From: Planctomycetota bacterium
GTDB lineage: Bacteria > Planctomycetota > J058
NCBI GenBank assembly: GCA_019636275.1
Contig: JAHBXY010000033.1
Location: 1 to 64,000, forward strand
Length of the DNA stretch: 64,000 nt
Direction: 5' to 3'
Part shown: positions 9,422-20,607 of the stretch, in pieces
How positions within the stretch are numbered: the stretch's first letter is position 1
Layout: the number at the start of each line of letters is the position of its first letter
The notes under the pieces: generated by a model
Databases searched by the model: none
The model's input: only the letters and a program-made list of their open reading frames with translations
What the model was told of the DNA's origin: nothing
Position numbers and translations under genes: made by a program

Positions 9422-9425
<4 letters not shown>
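8979..9425 (-). CDS. Cupin-domain protein
   Basis: The product is 148 residues from a GTG that overlaps the stop of the acyl-CoA dehydrogenase gene by four bases (GTGA). A single conserved-barrel cupin has the metal-binding histidines in [12 protein letters not shown] and GDPHQFGAP. The carboxyl end carries two cysteines (GYGVCDICV). It could be a small sugar- or acid-binding dioxygenase/isomerase or a ligand sensor, and the substrate cannot be told. It is the third gene of a P-II / dehydrogenase / cupin operon. Confidence 0.85.
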
Positions 9426-11013
<1,588 letters not shown>

Positions 11014-11017
<4 letters not shown>

Positions 11018-11343
11018 GCGAGGTCCTCCCCCGTCGCGCGGACGGGCACGATGAAGATCTTGCCGTCGCCGATCCGGCCCGTGCGGGCGGCCCGGCAGAT
11101 CGCCTCCACGATCCGCTCGCGGTCGAAGTCGGACGCGACGAACTCGAGGCGCACCTTGGGCAGGAACGTGATCTCGTACTCCGAGCCCTCGTAGAGCTCG
11201 AGGTGGCCCTTCTGGCGGCCATAGCCCCGGCACTCCGTCACCAGGAGGTCCTGCACGGGCAGGGGCGCCAGCGCCGCCAGCACGTCGTCGAGCCGGAAGG
11301 GCTTGATGAACACCGTGAAGTGCTTGAGGAGGGCGGCGCTCAC
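11014..11343 (-). CDS. P-II nitrogen regulatory protein
   Basis: The product is 109 residues from GTG, the size of GlnB/GlnK. The T-loop signature [20 protein letters not shown] contains the tyrosine equivalent of Tyr51 that is uridylylated in enteric bacteria. It is followed by [10 protein letters not shown] and the C-terminal ATP-binding [13 protein letters not shown]. It is a trimeric sensor of ATP/ADP and 2-oxoglutarate. P-II genes usually sit beside amtB or glnA, whereas here the gene is coupled to an acyl-CoA dehydrogenase, so a carbon or fatty-acid target is possible. The opposite-strand peptidase starts 65 bases away. Confidence 0.93.
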
Positions 11344-11407
11344 GGCCAGGCAGGATACCTGGCGCCCGGGCTCGGGTAACCTGGGTCCCCTACCTCCGGA
11401 GGACGCC

Positions 11408-13519
<2,112 letters not shown>

Positions 13520-13551
13520 CGTCCGGCCCCCGGCCGGCGTCGAATGGCGCC

Positions 13552-14046
13552 ATGGACGCCACCCGCGAGAAGCTCCCGCCGCGCAAGGGCGAGGTCGACG
13601 ACCACACCGTCACGGCCGCGCGCTCGCCCACGCGCTGCCCCTACTGCCATGACGCCTGCGGGCCCGACGACCCGCGGGCGACCGTGTGCCAGGGCTGCCT
13701 CTCGCGCCACCACGACGGCTGCTGGCGCGAGGGCGGCGGCCGCTGCGCGAGCTGCGGCGGCGGCCGCGCGCTCGCGCCGACCGCGCCCGAGGTGAAGGTG
13801 GCGCCGGCCGAGGTCGAGCTCCTGCGGCGCGGGCTGCCGCGCGAGGCGCTCGAGCGGCTCGTGCGCCGGCTCGGCGTGGCCGAGGCCGACGCGGCGCTGG
13901 CCCTCCTGACCTCCGCCAGCCGCGAGCTGGAGCGGCGCGGCAAGACGGGCGTGGGGACGACGGTCGTCCTGGCGGCCACGATCGTCGTGTGCGTGACGCT
14001 CTTCGTCGGCATGGTGATCGCGCTGGCGGCGATCAAGTCGCGCTGA
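13552..14046 (+). CDS. RING-like zinc protein with C-terminal membrane anchor
   Basis: The product is 164 residues. Residues about 27-67 hold a cross-brace zinc motif: C-P-Y-C, then C-x2-C (VCQGCLSRHHDGCW) and C-A-S-C. This corresponds to the prokaryotic RING finger family seen in planctomycetes. A charged helical linker follows, then one membrane helix (about 138-160, TVVLAATIVVCVTLFVGMVI). A role in protein-protein contacts at the membrane is likely. Ubiquitin-like chemistry is unproven, and no E1/E2 homologue is nearby. Confidence 0.75.
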   Translation: MDATREKLPPRKGEVDDHTVTAARSPTRCPYCHDACGPDDPRATVCQGCLSRHHDGCWREGGGRCASCGGGRALAPTAPEVKVAPAEVELLRRGLPREALERLVRRLGVAEADAALALLTSASRELERRGKTGVGTTVVLAATIVVCVTLFVGMVIALAAIKSR

Positions 14047-14074
14047 CCGCGGCGCGCGCCTCGACCGCCGCCCG

Positions 14075-14746
14075 TCAGGCTCGCTCGCGCCGGCGCCGCG
14101 CGCGCTCGGCCAGGTCGTCCGCGACGGGCGGGACGAGCCGGAGCGCGAGGGCGAGCGCGCCGAGCATGGCGACGCTGACCAGGAGCTGGCGACCGCGCAG
14201 GCCGACCCTGATCAGGGCCACGAGGGCCAGCGGCAGCGTCCAGAGCAGCTCCAGCAGGAGCCGCCCGGGCCACCAGGCTCCTGGCGGCCAGCGCGAGGTC
14301 GAGGCCCGCGTCACGACGAGACCGATCAGGGCGATGAGCCAGCCGAGGTCCCTCAGCGTCACCAGCCACCGCGCGCCCTCGACGACCTCGGCGAGGCCGG
14401 CATCGAGCGAGCCCGTGCGCAGGACGGCCGCCGCGTACTGCGCCTGCACGAACGCGCCCGCCGCCCCCAGGGCGGCCAGCGGGGCCGTCAGCGCCGCGGC
14501 CACGATCGGCGCGAGGGCGGGCGACGACCGGTCGCGCGACAGGTGCTCCAGGAGCGCGGCCGGGGCGACCGCGAACAGCCCGAGCGACAGGTCGAAGACC
14601 ACCTCGCGCACGGCGCCGGCGGGGCTCAGCCCCAGCAGCCCCGCGTGGAGGGCCAGCCCGACGGGCGCGAGCGCCGCGCCCACGAGCCCCCCGCGCAGCA
14701 GCGCCCGCGCGGAGAGGTCGAGGACGGAGCCGCGCTCGCCGAGCAC
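14075..14746 (-). CDS. Multi-pass membrane protein of unknown function
   Basis: The product is 223 residues from GTG. About five hydrophobic segments are visible (for example GGLVGAALAPVGLALHAGLL, IVAAALTAPLAALGAAGAFV, LIALIGLVV, LLLELLWTLPLALVALI, LLVSVAMLGALALAL), and the tail is arginine-rich. It starts six bases after the stop of the FHA-pseudokinase gene, so the two are almost certainly co-transcribed. I recognise no family. Confidence 0.7.
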   Translation of the reverse strand: MLGERGSVLDLSARALLRGGLVGAALAPVGLALHAGLLGLSPAGAVREVVFDLSLGLFAVAPAALLEHLSRDRSSPALAPIVAAALTAPLAALGAAGAFVQAQYAAAVLRTGSLDAGLAEVVEGARWLVTLRDLGWLIALIGLVVTRASTSRWPPGAWWPGRLLLELLWTLPLALVALIRVGLRGRQLLVSVAMLGALALALRLVPPVADDLAERARRRRERA

Positions 14747-14752
14747 GTCGGG

Positions 14753-16099
14753 TCAGGCCGGCAGCGCGCGCACGATCGCCTCGAGCTCCTGCACGACGTC
14801 GCCCATGCTCTGCGGGCGCTCGGCCGGCTCGCGCTTGAGCGTGCGGCCGACGAGCGTGGCCAGCGGGCGGGGGACCGACGGGACCCAGCGCTCGATCGGC
14901 GGGGCGTCCTGGCTGAAGACCTTCTCGATGAACTCGCCGTAGGAGCGCGACTCGAGCGGCAGGTGCCCCGAGAGGCAGTGGTAGGTGGTCGCGCCCCACG
15001 AGTAGATGTCGCAGCGCTGGTCGACGTTCTTGGCGCTGCGCACCTGCTCGGGCGGCATGTAGTAGGGCGTGCCCAGCGACTCGCCGTCGGCCGTGATCAC
15101 CGAGAACGGCGCCCGCTCCAGGTTCTTCGCCAGGCTGAAGCCCTGGAGCTTCGCCCGGCCGTCGGCGCGGCGCACGAGGACGTTGGCCGGCTTCACGTCG
15201 CGGTGGATGATCTGCTGCTCGTGGGCGTAGTGCAGGGCCTCGGCGATCTGCAGCATGGCCCGCGTCACCTGCGGCCCGGGCAGCGGGCCGCCGCGCTCGC
15301 GCAGGAGCTTGTCGAGGCTGTCGCCCTCGACGTGCTCGGTGACGATGTACATGAGCCCGGCCTGCTCGTTGACGTCATAGAGCTCGACGATGTTCGGGTG
15401 CTGCAGCCGCCCGCCCGTCTTGGCCTCGCGCAGGAAGCGGCGCATGGCCTTCTGCCCGTCCTCGTCGCCCGCGATCTGGATCGTCTTGAGCACGACCATT
15501 CGGCCCATGAGCTTCTGCTGGGCCAGGTAGGTCACGCCGTGGCTGTTGACCTCGAGGCGCTCGACCAGCCGGAAGCCCTCGACGAGGTCCTCCTCGACGT
15601 CGTAGCGGTCGAAGCAGGTGACGCACGCGACCTTGCCGCGCAGCTCGCGCCCGCCCTGGTTGCCGAGCGGCTTGCCGCACACCTGGCAGGGGGCGATCGG
15701 GTTCTGCTGGGGCGCCACGCTCACCGTCTGGCCGAGCGCCCCCGGACCCGGCGCGCCCACCGGCCGCCCGCCGGTCATGCTCGGCGGCGGCTGGATCGGC
15801 TGCGCGCCGACCGGGCACACCTCGAACACGACGTTGCCGATCTTGATCCGGTCGCCGAGCCGCAGGAGCTGCGCCCCGACCCGCTGGCCGTTGACGAAGG
15901 TCCCGTTGCGGCTCTGCAGGTCGACGATCCGGCACAGGTCGCCGCGGCACTCGACCGCGCAGTGCTTGCGCGACAGGAGCGGGTCGTCGAAGGCGTACGA
16001 CGACGCGCCGCTGCGGCCGAGCGAGACGGGCTGACCGCTGGGGATGGGGAGGACCTGCCCGCTCCCAGGGCCGTGGATGATCCTCAGGTAGACGGCCAC
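14753..16099 (-). CDS. FHA domain plus zinc ribbon plus Ser/Thr pseudokinase-like protein
   Basis: The product is 448 residues from GTG with GGAGGG upstream. Residues about 1-95 are an FHA phosphothreonine-binding domain (SLGRSG, LLSRKHCAVE, DLQSRNGTFVNG). Residues about 138-166 form a C-x2-C...C-x2-C zinc ribbon (CQVCGKPLG, CVTCF). Residues about 175-440 have a kinase fold with HRDVKPANVLV and a lysine in VVLKTI. The glycine-rich loop is lost (LEVNSHGVTYLA), and the metal-binding DFG is replaced by GFS (KLQGFSLAKN). GTPYYMPPEQ is kept. Loss of the DFG aspartate argues for a pseudokinase or a very atypical enzyme. A perfect TATAAT lies upstream, and the membrane-protein gene follows. Confidence 0.88.
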   Translation of the reverse strand: MAVYLRIIHGPGSGQVLPIPSGQPVSLGRSGASSYAFDDPLLSRKHCAVECRGDLCRIVDLQSRNGTFVNGQRVGAQLLRLGDRIKIGNVVFEVCPVGAQPIQPPPSMTGGRPVGAPGPGALGQTVSVAPQQNPIAPCQVCGKPLGNQGGRELRGKVACVTCFDRYDVEEDLVEGFRLVERLEVNSHGVTYLAQQKLMGRMVVLKTIQIAGDEDGQKAMRRFLREAKTGGRLQHPNIVELYDVNEQAGLMYIVTEHVEGDSLDKLLRERGGPLPGPQVTRAMLQIAEALHYAHEQQIIHRDVKPANVLVRRADGRAKLQGFSLAKNLERAPFSVITADGESLGTPYYMPPEQVRSAKNVDQRCDIYSWGATTYHCLSGHLPLESRSYGEFIEKVFSQDAPPIERWVPSVPRPLATLVGRTLKREPAERPQSMGDVVQELEAIVRALPA

Positions 16100-16173
16100 C
16101 CGCGGCGTCCCTCCGGCGCCCCGCCTCGGCGAGGGGGGCGCGCGTCCGCCTGCGTCCGGCGGCAGGCCGCGCC

Positions 16174-16179
16174 ATTATA
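16174..16179 (-). promoter_or_regulatory. Perfect -10 box upstream of FHA-pseudokinase
   Basis: The minus strand reads TATAAT, the exact -10 consensus, in an otherwise extremely GC-rich stretch. It would start transcription near 16167 and give a leader of about 68 bases before the GTG at 16099. No good -35 was found at the usual spacing. Confidence 0.5.
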
Positions 16180-16248
16180 TGCCGCGAGCCCGTCAGGGTG
16201 TGCGCCCCCCGGGGCCGGGCCGGCCCCCGGAAGCCGCGGGCGGTCAGG

Positions 16249-17604
16249 TCACCGGGCGAGCTCGAGCTCCAGCGCGTAGACGACGCGCTCGTCGGGCCCG
16301 GTGGCCACCGACAGCCGCGCGCCGGCGCGCAGGAGGGCCACGCGCCCGACCGCGAGGCCGGCGTCGGCGGCCGCCTCGCGGGCGCGGCGCAGGTCGGCCA
16401 CGACCCCCTCGGGGTCCGCCAGGCGCTGGACGGCGTCGGCGGGCTCGGTCCGCGGGCGCGTGACCTCGACGCGGACGCGCCCGTCGGCCGCGACGGCGGC
16501 GCCGACGCGGACGTCGCCGCGGGCGACCGTCAGGACGTGCTCGAGGACGCGGTCGAGGCCGCGGCCGAGGAGCAGCGGGTCGGCGAGCACGAACAGGGGG
16601 TCGGACGGGATGACCACCTTCCAGCCCAGCCCGCGCTGCCGGGCGACGGGCCCGTGCATGCGGTCGACGGCGCCGAGCTGCGCGCCGAGCTCGATCGCCT
16701 GGCGGGCGACCCGCTCCTGCGCCAGGGCCACGACGTCGATCGCCGCGTCGGCGAGGCGGCGGGCGCGGTCGTTGGTGACCAGGAGCGAGGCCACGGCCCC
16801 GGCGGCCGTGAGCAGCCGGCCGACCTCGGCCGGCTCGCGCCCGGCCGCGTCCACGAGGACCACGCCGAGCGGCGCGGCGCCGGGGGCGGGGACCGGCCCG
16901 GCCGCCACGCGCGGGGTCACGACGAGCTCGCCCCCCGCCGCGCGCGCCAGGGCGTCGGCGTCGACGAGCCCCTCGCCCTGACCGGCGCGGGCGCGCAGCG
17001 CCGCGCGCCCGAGGCCGCGCGTCAGCGGGTGGCGCAGGAACACGATCGCCCGCTCGGCCGCGCACCCGCGCAGCAGGGCCGCCGCGAGCCCCTCGAGCCC
17101 CGAGGCCAGGTCGGCCGCGCCGGCGGCCAGGAGCAGCCCCTCCATGGGCTCCGTGCGCTCGTCCTCCTCGCCCGACGGGAGCGCCTCGCGCTCGCCCGTC
17201 TCGTCGAGCGGCGGCTCGTCGGGGCGCGGCGGCATGCGCCCGGTGGCCGGGCGGATGTCGTGCGACGACCCGCCGCCCTCGAGGCCCACGTCCTCGAGGT
17301 GCACGCTCGAGCCGCCGAGGCGGAAGATCAGCAGGCTGCGCCCGATCCGCACCAGGTCGCCCGAGCGCAGGGGGATCTGCTCGATCCGCTCGTCGTTGAC
17401 GAACGTCCCGTTGGTGCTGCCCAGGTCCTCGAGGATGAACCGCTCGCCCTCGAGCGGGGTCACCCGCGCGTGGACGTGCGAGACCTTCGTGTCCTCGTGC
17501 AGGGCGAGCTGCGTCGACTTCGCTCGACCGATCGTCACCGGACCGTCGATGATCTTGGCGAACGCGCCCCGGTGCGCACCCTTGACGACGACCAGCTCGG
17601 CCAT
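16249..17604 (-). CDS. FHA-domain protein with degenerate GAF/sensor-kinase-like C-terminus
   Basis: The product is 451 residues. ATG is preceded by a G-rich ribosome site. The FHA domain is at about 1-100 (VTIGRAKSTQLALHED, KVSHVHARV, DLGSTNGTFVNDERI). After a Pro/Glu linker, residues about 165-290 resemble a GAF module (AAERAIVFLRHP, LGVVLVDAAGREP). The end (about 300-450) follows the layout of a histidine-kinase core, with DPLLLGRGLDRVLEHVL in place of the N-box, but without a clear phospho-accepting histidine or ATP-lid glycines. It probably binds phosphothreonine partners and relays a signal without autophosphorylation. It lies downstream of the RNA methyltransferase gene, from which a strong hairpin separates it. 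Confidence 0.75.
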   Translation of the reverse strand: MAELVVVKGAHRGAFAKIIDGPVTIGRAKSTQLALHEDTKVSHVHARVTPLEGERFILEDLGSTNGTFVNDERIEQIPLRSGDLVRIGRSLLIFRLGGSSVHLEDVGLEGGGSSHDIRPATGRMPPRPDEPPLDETGEREALPSGEEDERTEPMEGLLLAAGAADLASGLEGLAAALLRGCAAERAIVFLRHPLTRGLGRAALRARAGQGEGLVDADALARAAGGELVVTPRVAAGPVPAPGAAPLGVVLVDAAGREPAEVGRLLTAAGAVASLLVTNDRARRLADAAIDVVALAQERVARQAIELGAQLGAVDRMHGPVARQRGLGWKVVIPSDPLFVLADPLLLGRGLDRVLEHVLTVARGDVRVGAAVAADGRVRVEVTRPRTEPADAVQRLADPEGVVADLRRAREAAADAGLAVGRVALLRAGARLSVATGPDERVVYALELELAR

Positions 17605-17728
17605 GGTCCCCCCCCGATCCGGGCGCATTCTATCGGGCCTGCCCGCGCGCTCGGTGACCTCGCCGACCACCCGCCTCGACCGCGGGTGACCTGGCGGTCT
17701 TCGCTCCAGAGGCCGGCTCCAGCGGCCC

Positions 17729-17764
17729 GGCGAGTGTCCCGGCGAGTGTCCCGGCGAGTGTCTG
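17729..17764. repeat. Three 12-bp tandem repeats
   Basis: The unit GGCGAGTGTCCC is repeated at 17729-17740 and 17741-17752 and with two changes at 17753-17764. It lies between the FHA gene and the RNA methyltransferase gene. The function is unknown, and it could be a protein-binding array or slippage product. Confidence 0.6.
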
Positions 17765-17844
17765 GGACAGGCGGGGCCGGGCTCCCAGGCCACGGGTGGA
17801 ACGGAGCGGCACGTGAGGCGAGGCCGCGGAGGCCGAGGCGAGGC

Positions 17845-17897
17845 GGCGCGCGCGCGGGTCGTATCGATCGCCTGATCCTACGACCCGCGCGCGCGCC
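17845..17897 (-). terminator. 19-bp perfect hairpin spanning the methyltransferase stop codon
   Basis: The arms 17845-17863 and 17879-17897 are perfectly complementary (core GCGCGCGGGTCGTA) with a 15-base loop. The TAG stop of the methyltransferase gene lies at the edge of the loop. It probably ends transcription or blocks 3' decay between this gene and the FHA gene. There is no T-run. Confidence 0.6.
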
Positions 17898-19326
17898 GCA
17901 TCGCCCGGCATCCGCGGCCGGAGCCGTCGATCACACCAGAAGGCTGGAGCAGGGCCACCGCCTCGACGTGCGGGGTGTGGGGGAACATGTCCACGGGCAG
18001 CACGTGGTCGGCGCGCCAGCCGAGGCGGGCCGCGTGCGCGAGGTCGCGCGCCAGCGCCTCGGGGTTGCACGACACGTAGACCAGGCGCGCGGGCCGGAGC
18101 CCGCCGAGCACGAGGTCGAGGAGCCCCGGCGGGCAGCCGTCGCGCGGCGGGTCGACGACGACCGTGGGGAAGGTCCGCCCGTCGTCGCGGAGGCGCCGCG
18201 CCGCCGCCTGCGCCCGCTCGGCCACGAAGCGCAGGGCGCCCTCGGGGAGGTCGTCGTGGCGCAGGCTGGCCACGCCGTCGCGCACGGCGGCGGCGCTCTC
18301 CTCGACGGCGAGCACCGGGTGGCCGCGGCGGGCCAGCGGCAGCGAGAACAGGCCCACGCCCGAGAACAGGTCCAGCACCGGCGCGCGGTCGGCCGGGACG
18401 CGCGCGAGGACGGCCTCGACGAGCAGGGCGGCGGCGCGGACGTTGGTCTGGAAGAAGGCCGCCGGCGAGACGAGGAAGCGGGCGCCCGCGACCTCCTCGA
18501 GCAGGCGCTCGCGCCCGTGGAGGCGCCGCGTCTCCGGGCCGAGGATGTAGGGCCCCTGCCGCGGGTGGACGTTGTGGTGCACGCCCGTCGGCGGGCGCTC
18601 GAGCGCGGCGAGGTCGCCCGCGACCTCTCGCAGGCCGCGCACGCGCTCCTCGCGCGTGACGAGCGTGAGCTGGGTCTGCCCCGTGCCCACGCCCGTCCGC
18701 GCCAGCACGTGGAGCGCGGCGCCGGCCGGCACGCGCCGGCGCGAGAGCGCCTCGCGCGCGGCGAAGGCCAGGCGGTTGCCCTCGGGGTCGTGGACCGGGC
18801 ACTCCTCGACCGGCAGGAGGTCCTGCGTGCCGCGCCGGTAGTGGCCGAGGACGACGCCGCGGCCGCCGGGCGCCGGCCCGACGACGAAGTGCACCTTGGC
18901 GCGGAAGCCCCAGGGGCCCGTGTCGTCGGTGGCCCCGGGCGTCGCCAGGGTCGGGCGCACCTCGACGTCGGGCCCGAGCAGGTCGGCCAGGAGCCGCTGC
19001 TTGAGGCGGAGCTGCTCGGGGTAGGCCACGTGCTGCCAGGCGCAGCCGCCGCACGGGCCGAAGTTCGGGCAGGGCGGGCGCACCCGGTGCGGCGACGGCT
19101 CGAGGACCGCCTCGAGCTCCGCCGGCCGGCCGGGCCGCAGGCGCGCCCGCACGCGCTCGCCCGGCAGGGCGCCGAAGACCCGCACCTCCTCGCCCGTGTC
19201 CGCGCGCCCCACGGCGTCGCCCTCGAGCGTCACGCGCTCGAGGCGGACCTCGACCGCCTCGCCGCGGCGAGCGGCCGGCAGGCTGCGGTCTCGGGCGGGG
19301 CGGCGGCGCGCACGCGGGTCGGTCAC
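17878..19326 (-). CDS. 23S rRNA/tRNA (uracil-5)-methyltransferase, RumA/RlmD-TrmA family
   Basis: The product is 482 residues from GTG. A basic tail leads into a TRAM RNA-binding domain (about 25-75). The iron-sulfur motif is at about 84-94 (CPNFGPCGGC plus a downstream cysteine in EECPV). The SAM-binding motif is LDLFSGVGLFSLPLARRG, and the catalytic segments are VVDPPRDGCPPG and YVSCNPEALARD with the nucleophilic cysteine in CNP. It methylates a uridine C5 in rRNA or tRNA, but the target base cannot be told from sequence. The last roughly 20 residues read through a repeat that elsewhere in the window is non-coding (GTGTGATCGACGGCT), so the native C-terminus looks extended. The DUF488 gene ends four bases upstream. 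Confidence 0.9.
   Translation of the reverse strand: MTDPRARRRPARDRSLPAARRGEAVEVRLERVTLEGDAVGRADTGEEVRVFGALPGERVRARLRPGRPAELEAVLEPSPHRVRPPCPNFGPCGGCAWQHVAYPEQLRLKQRLLADLLGPDVEVRPTLATPGATDDTGPWGFRAKVHFVVGPAPGGRGVVLGHYRRGTQDLLPVEECPVHDPEGNRLAFAAREALSRRRVPAGAALHVLARTGVGTGQTQLTLVTREERVRGLREVAGDLAALERPPTGVHHNVHPRQGPYILGPETRRLHGRERLLEEVAGARFLVSPAAFFQTNVRAAALLVEAVLARVPADRAPVLDLFSGVGLFSLPLARRGHPVLAVEESAAAVRDGVASLRHDDLPEGALRFVAERAQAAARRLRDDGRTFPTVVVDPPRDGCPPGLLDLVLGGLRPARLVYVSCNPEALARDLAHAARLGWRADHVLPVDMFPHTPHVEAVALLQPSGVIDGSGRGCRAMRRARGS
17912..17937 (-). repeat. GTGTGATCGACGGCT repeat at gene 3' end
   Basis: On the minus strand this reads GGTGTGATCGACGGCT and continues CCGGCCGCGG. The same core follows gene stops at 51815-51833, 57381-57393 and 58977-58995. 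Here it is inside the methyltransferase reading frame, coding for its last residues. Confidence 0.55.
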
Positions 19327-19330
19327 GACC

Positions 19331-19741
19331 TCAGTGTAGTCCTCGGTGTCCGCGCGCGCGCAGCAGCGCCTGCACGAGCGCGCGGTGACACTGCGCCGGT
19401 CTCGCGCAGTGGCACAGGAGCGTGACGGTCTCCGCCGCAGCGCGCGCGGCCCACTCGGCCAGGGCGACCTCGGCCGGCGCGGCGCGCATCTCGCCCAGGA
19501 AGCGCGCCCGGAACGCCTCCCAGCCGAGCGGCGGCAGCCCGCGGGCGACGACGCGGCCGCCCTCGCGGCGCCGGCCGTTGAGCGCGTCGAACAGCGCCTG
19601 GCTGGGGGCCAGGCGCTTGTCCCAGGCGGCCCACGTCTCGGCGTCCTTGCGCACGCCGCGCGGCCGGAAGCGCGCGATCAGCACGCGCACGCCGTCCGCC
19701 GGCGCGGCCGGGTCCTTGAGCGACTTGGTCAGGACAGGCAC
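19331..19741 (-). CDS. DUF488 family protein
   Basis: The product is 136 residues. The GTG at 19741 is chosen because it aligns with the family start (MPVLTKSLKDPAAPADGVRV). The upstream ATG at 19774 would overlap the start codon of the divergent gene. Family features are ARFRPRGVRKDAETWAAWDK, the ALFDALNGRR segment and the C-terminal TLLCHCARPAQCHRALV with clustered Cys/His. Biochemical function is unknown for the family, and a nucleic-acid or redox role has been guessed. It is co-directional with the RNA methyltransferase gene four bases downstream. Confidence 0.8.
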   Translation of the reverse strand: MPVLTKSLKDPAAPADGVRVLIARFRPRGVRKDAETWAAWDKRLAPSQALFDALNGRRREGGRVVARGLPPLGWEAFRARFLGEMRAAPAEVALAEWAARAAAETVTLLCHCARPAQCHRALVQALLRARGHRGLH

Positions 19742-19760
19742 CCCGGGCCTCCGCCGTCCG

Positions 19761-19766
19761 TAGACT
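19761..19766 (+). promoter_or_regulatory. TAGACT -10-like box next to ATG
   Basis: TAGACT lies only six bases before the ATG at 19773, so transcription would start at or next to the start codon. No Shine-Dalgarno fits. This is a leaderless promoter candidate like those at 55630-55635 and 55648-55653. Confidence 0.4.
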
Positions 19767-19772
19767 CCTACC

Positions 19773-20561
19773 ATGACCCGCCCCGACGCCTACGATCCCT
19801 TCGCCGACGTCTACGACCTGTGGGTCGCGTCGGCCCCCGTCACCCGCCGCAACGCCGGCTTCTACGTCGAGGAGTACCTGAAGGCCCGCGGCCCGGTGGT
19901 CGAGCTGGGCGTCGGCACGGGCCGGATCGCCGTCGAGGCCGCCCAGCGCGGGCGCGCCGTCACGGGCGTCGACGGCTCGCCGCGCATGCTCGAGCGCTGC
20001 CGCGAGCGGGCGCGCGCGGCCGGCGTCGAGGCGCTCGTCACGCTGGTCGAGGCCGACCTGCGCGCCTTCACGCTCCCCGAGCCCGCCGCGCTCATCGCGA
20101 TCCCGTTCCACACGATCGGCGCCCTGCTCACCGACGACGACCTCCGCGCCTGCCTGCGCCAGGTCCACGGCCAGCTCGCCCCCGGCGGGCGGTTCGTGTT
20201 CGACCACTTCGTCTTCGACCCGGCGCTCGCCGCCCGGAGCGAGGGCGTCCCGCAGCTCCGCGCCGAGGCGCGCGACGCGCAGGGGCGCCCGCTGCTCCTC
20301 TGGAAGTGCGACCGCTTCGACCACGAGCGGCGCCACATCCGGATCGTCGTGTGGACCGACGCGGTCGAGCCCGACGGCCGCGCCGACCGGCGCTACCGCT
20401 TCCTCGACCTGCGCTGGATCGAGCCCGACCGCATGCGCGCGCTGCTCGACGAGGCCGGCTTCGAGGTCGAGGCGCTCCACGGCGACTTCGACCGCCGGCC
20501 GTTCGAGCCGGGCGCGTCGACGCATCAGGTGTGGGTGACGCGGGCGCTGCGGACGTTCTGA
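19773..20561 (+). CDS. Class I SAM-dependent methyltransferase
   Basis: The product is 262 residues, beginning MTRPDAYDPFADVYDLW as in small-molecule methyltransferases. Motif I is VVELGVGTGRIAVEAAQRG, motif II is VTGVDGSPRMLERC, and the post-motif VEADLRAF is present. The C-terminal half has a beta-strand insertion (RYRFLDLRWIEPDRMRALL). The substrate is unknown. It is divergent from the DUF488 gene, with a TAGACT box just before the start codon suggesting a leaderless message. Confidence 0.88.
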   Translation: MTRPDAYDPFADVYDLWVASAPVTRRNAGFYVEEYLKARGPVVELGVGTGRIAVEAAQRGRAVTGVDGSPRMLERCRERARAAGVEALVTLVEADLRAFTLPEPAALIAIPFHTIGALLTDDDLRACLRQVHGQLAPGGRFVFDHFVFDPALAARSEGVPQLRAEARDAQGRPLLLWKCDRFDHERRHIRIVVWTDAVEPDGRADRRYRFLDLRWIEPDRMRALLDEAGFEVEALHGDFDRRPFEPGASTHQVWVTRALRTF

Positions 20562-20573
20562 CGCGACGCTGTT

Positions 20574-20597
20574 GACCATCCCGCCCCCGGGATGGTC
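20574..20597 (+). promoter_or_regulatory. Hairpin just upstream of the transglycosylase start
   Basis: A perfect 9-base stem (GACCATCCC 20574-20582, GGGATGGTC 20589-20597) with a 6-base loop lies 13 bases after the methyltransferase stop and 11 bases before the next ATG. It may be a terminator of the first gene or may mask ribosome entry of the second. Confidence 0.45.
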
Positions 20598-20607
20598 CCA
20601 TCCTCCC

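Noticed and set aside
19331..19774. ATG at 19774 as start of the DUF488 gene
   Set aside because: It would overlap the start codon of the divergent methyltransferase and add 11 residues with no family match. The GTG at 19741 fits the family.
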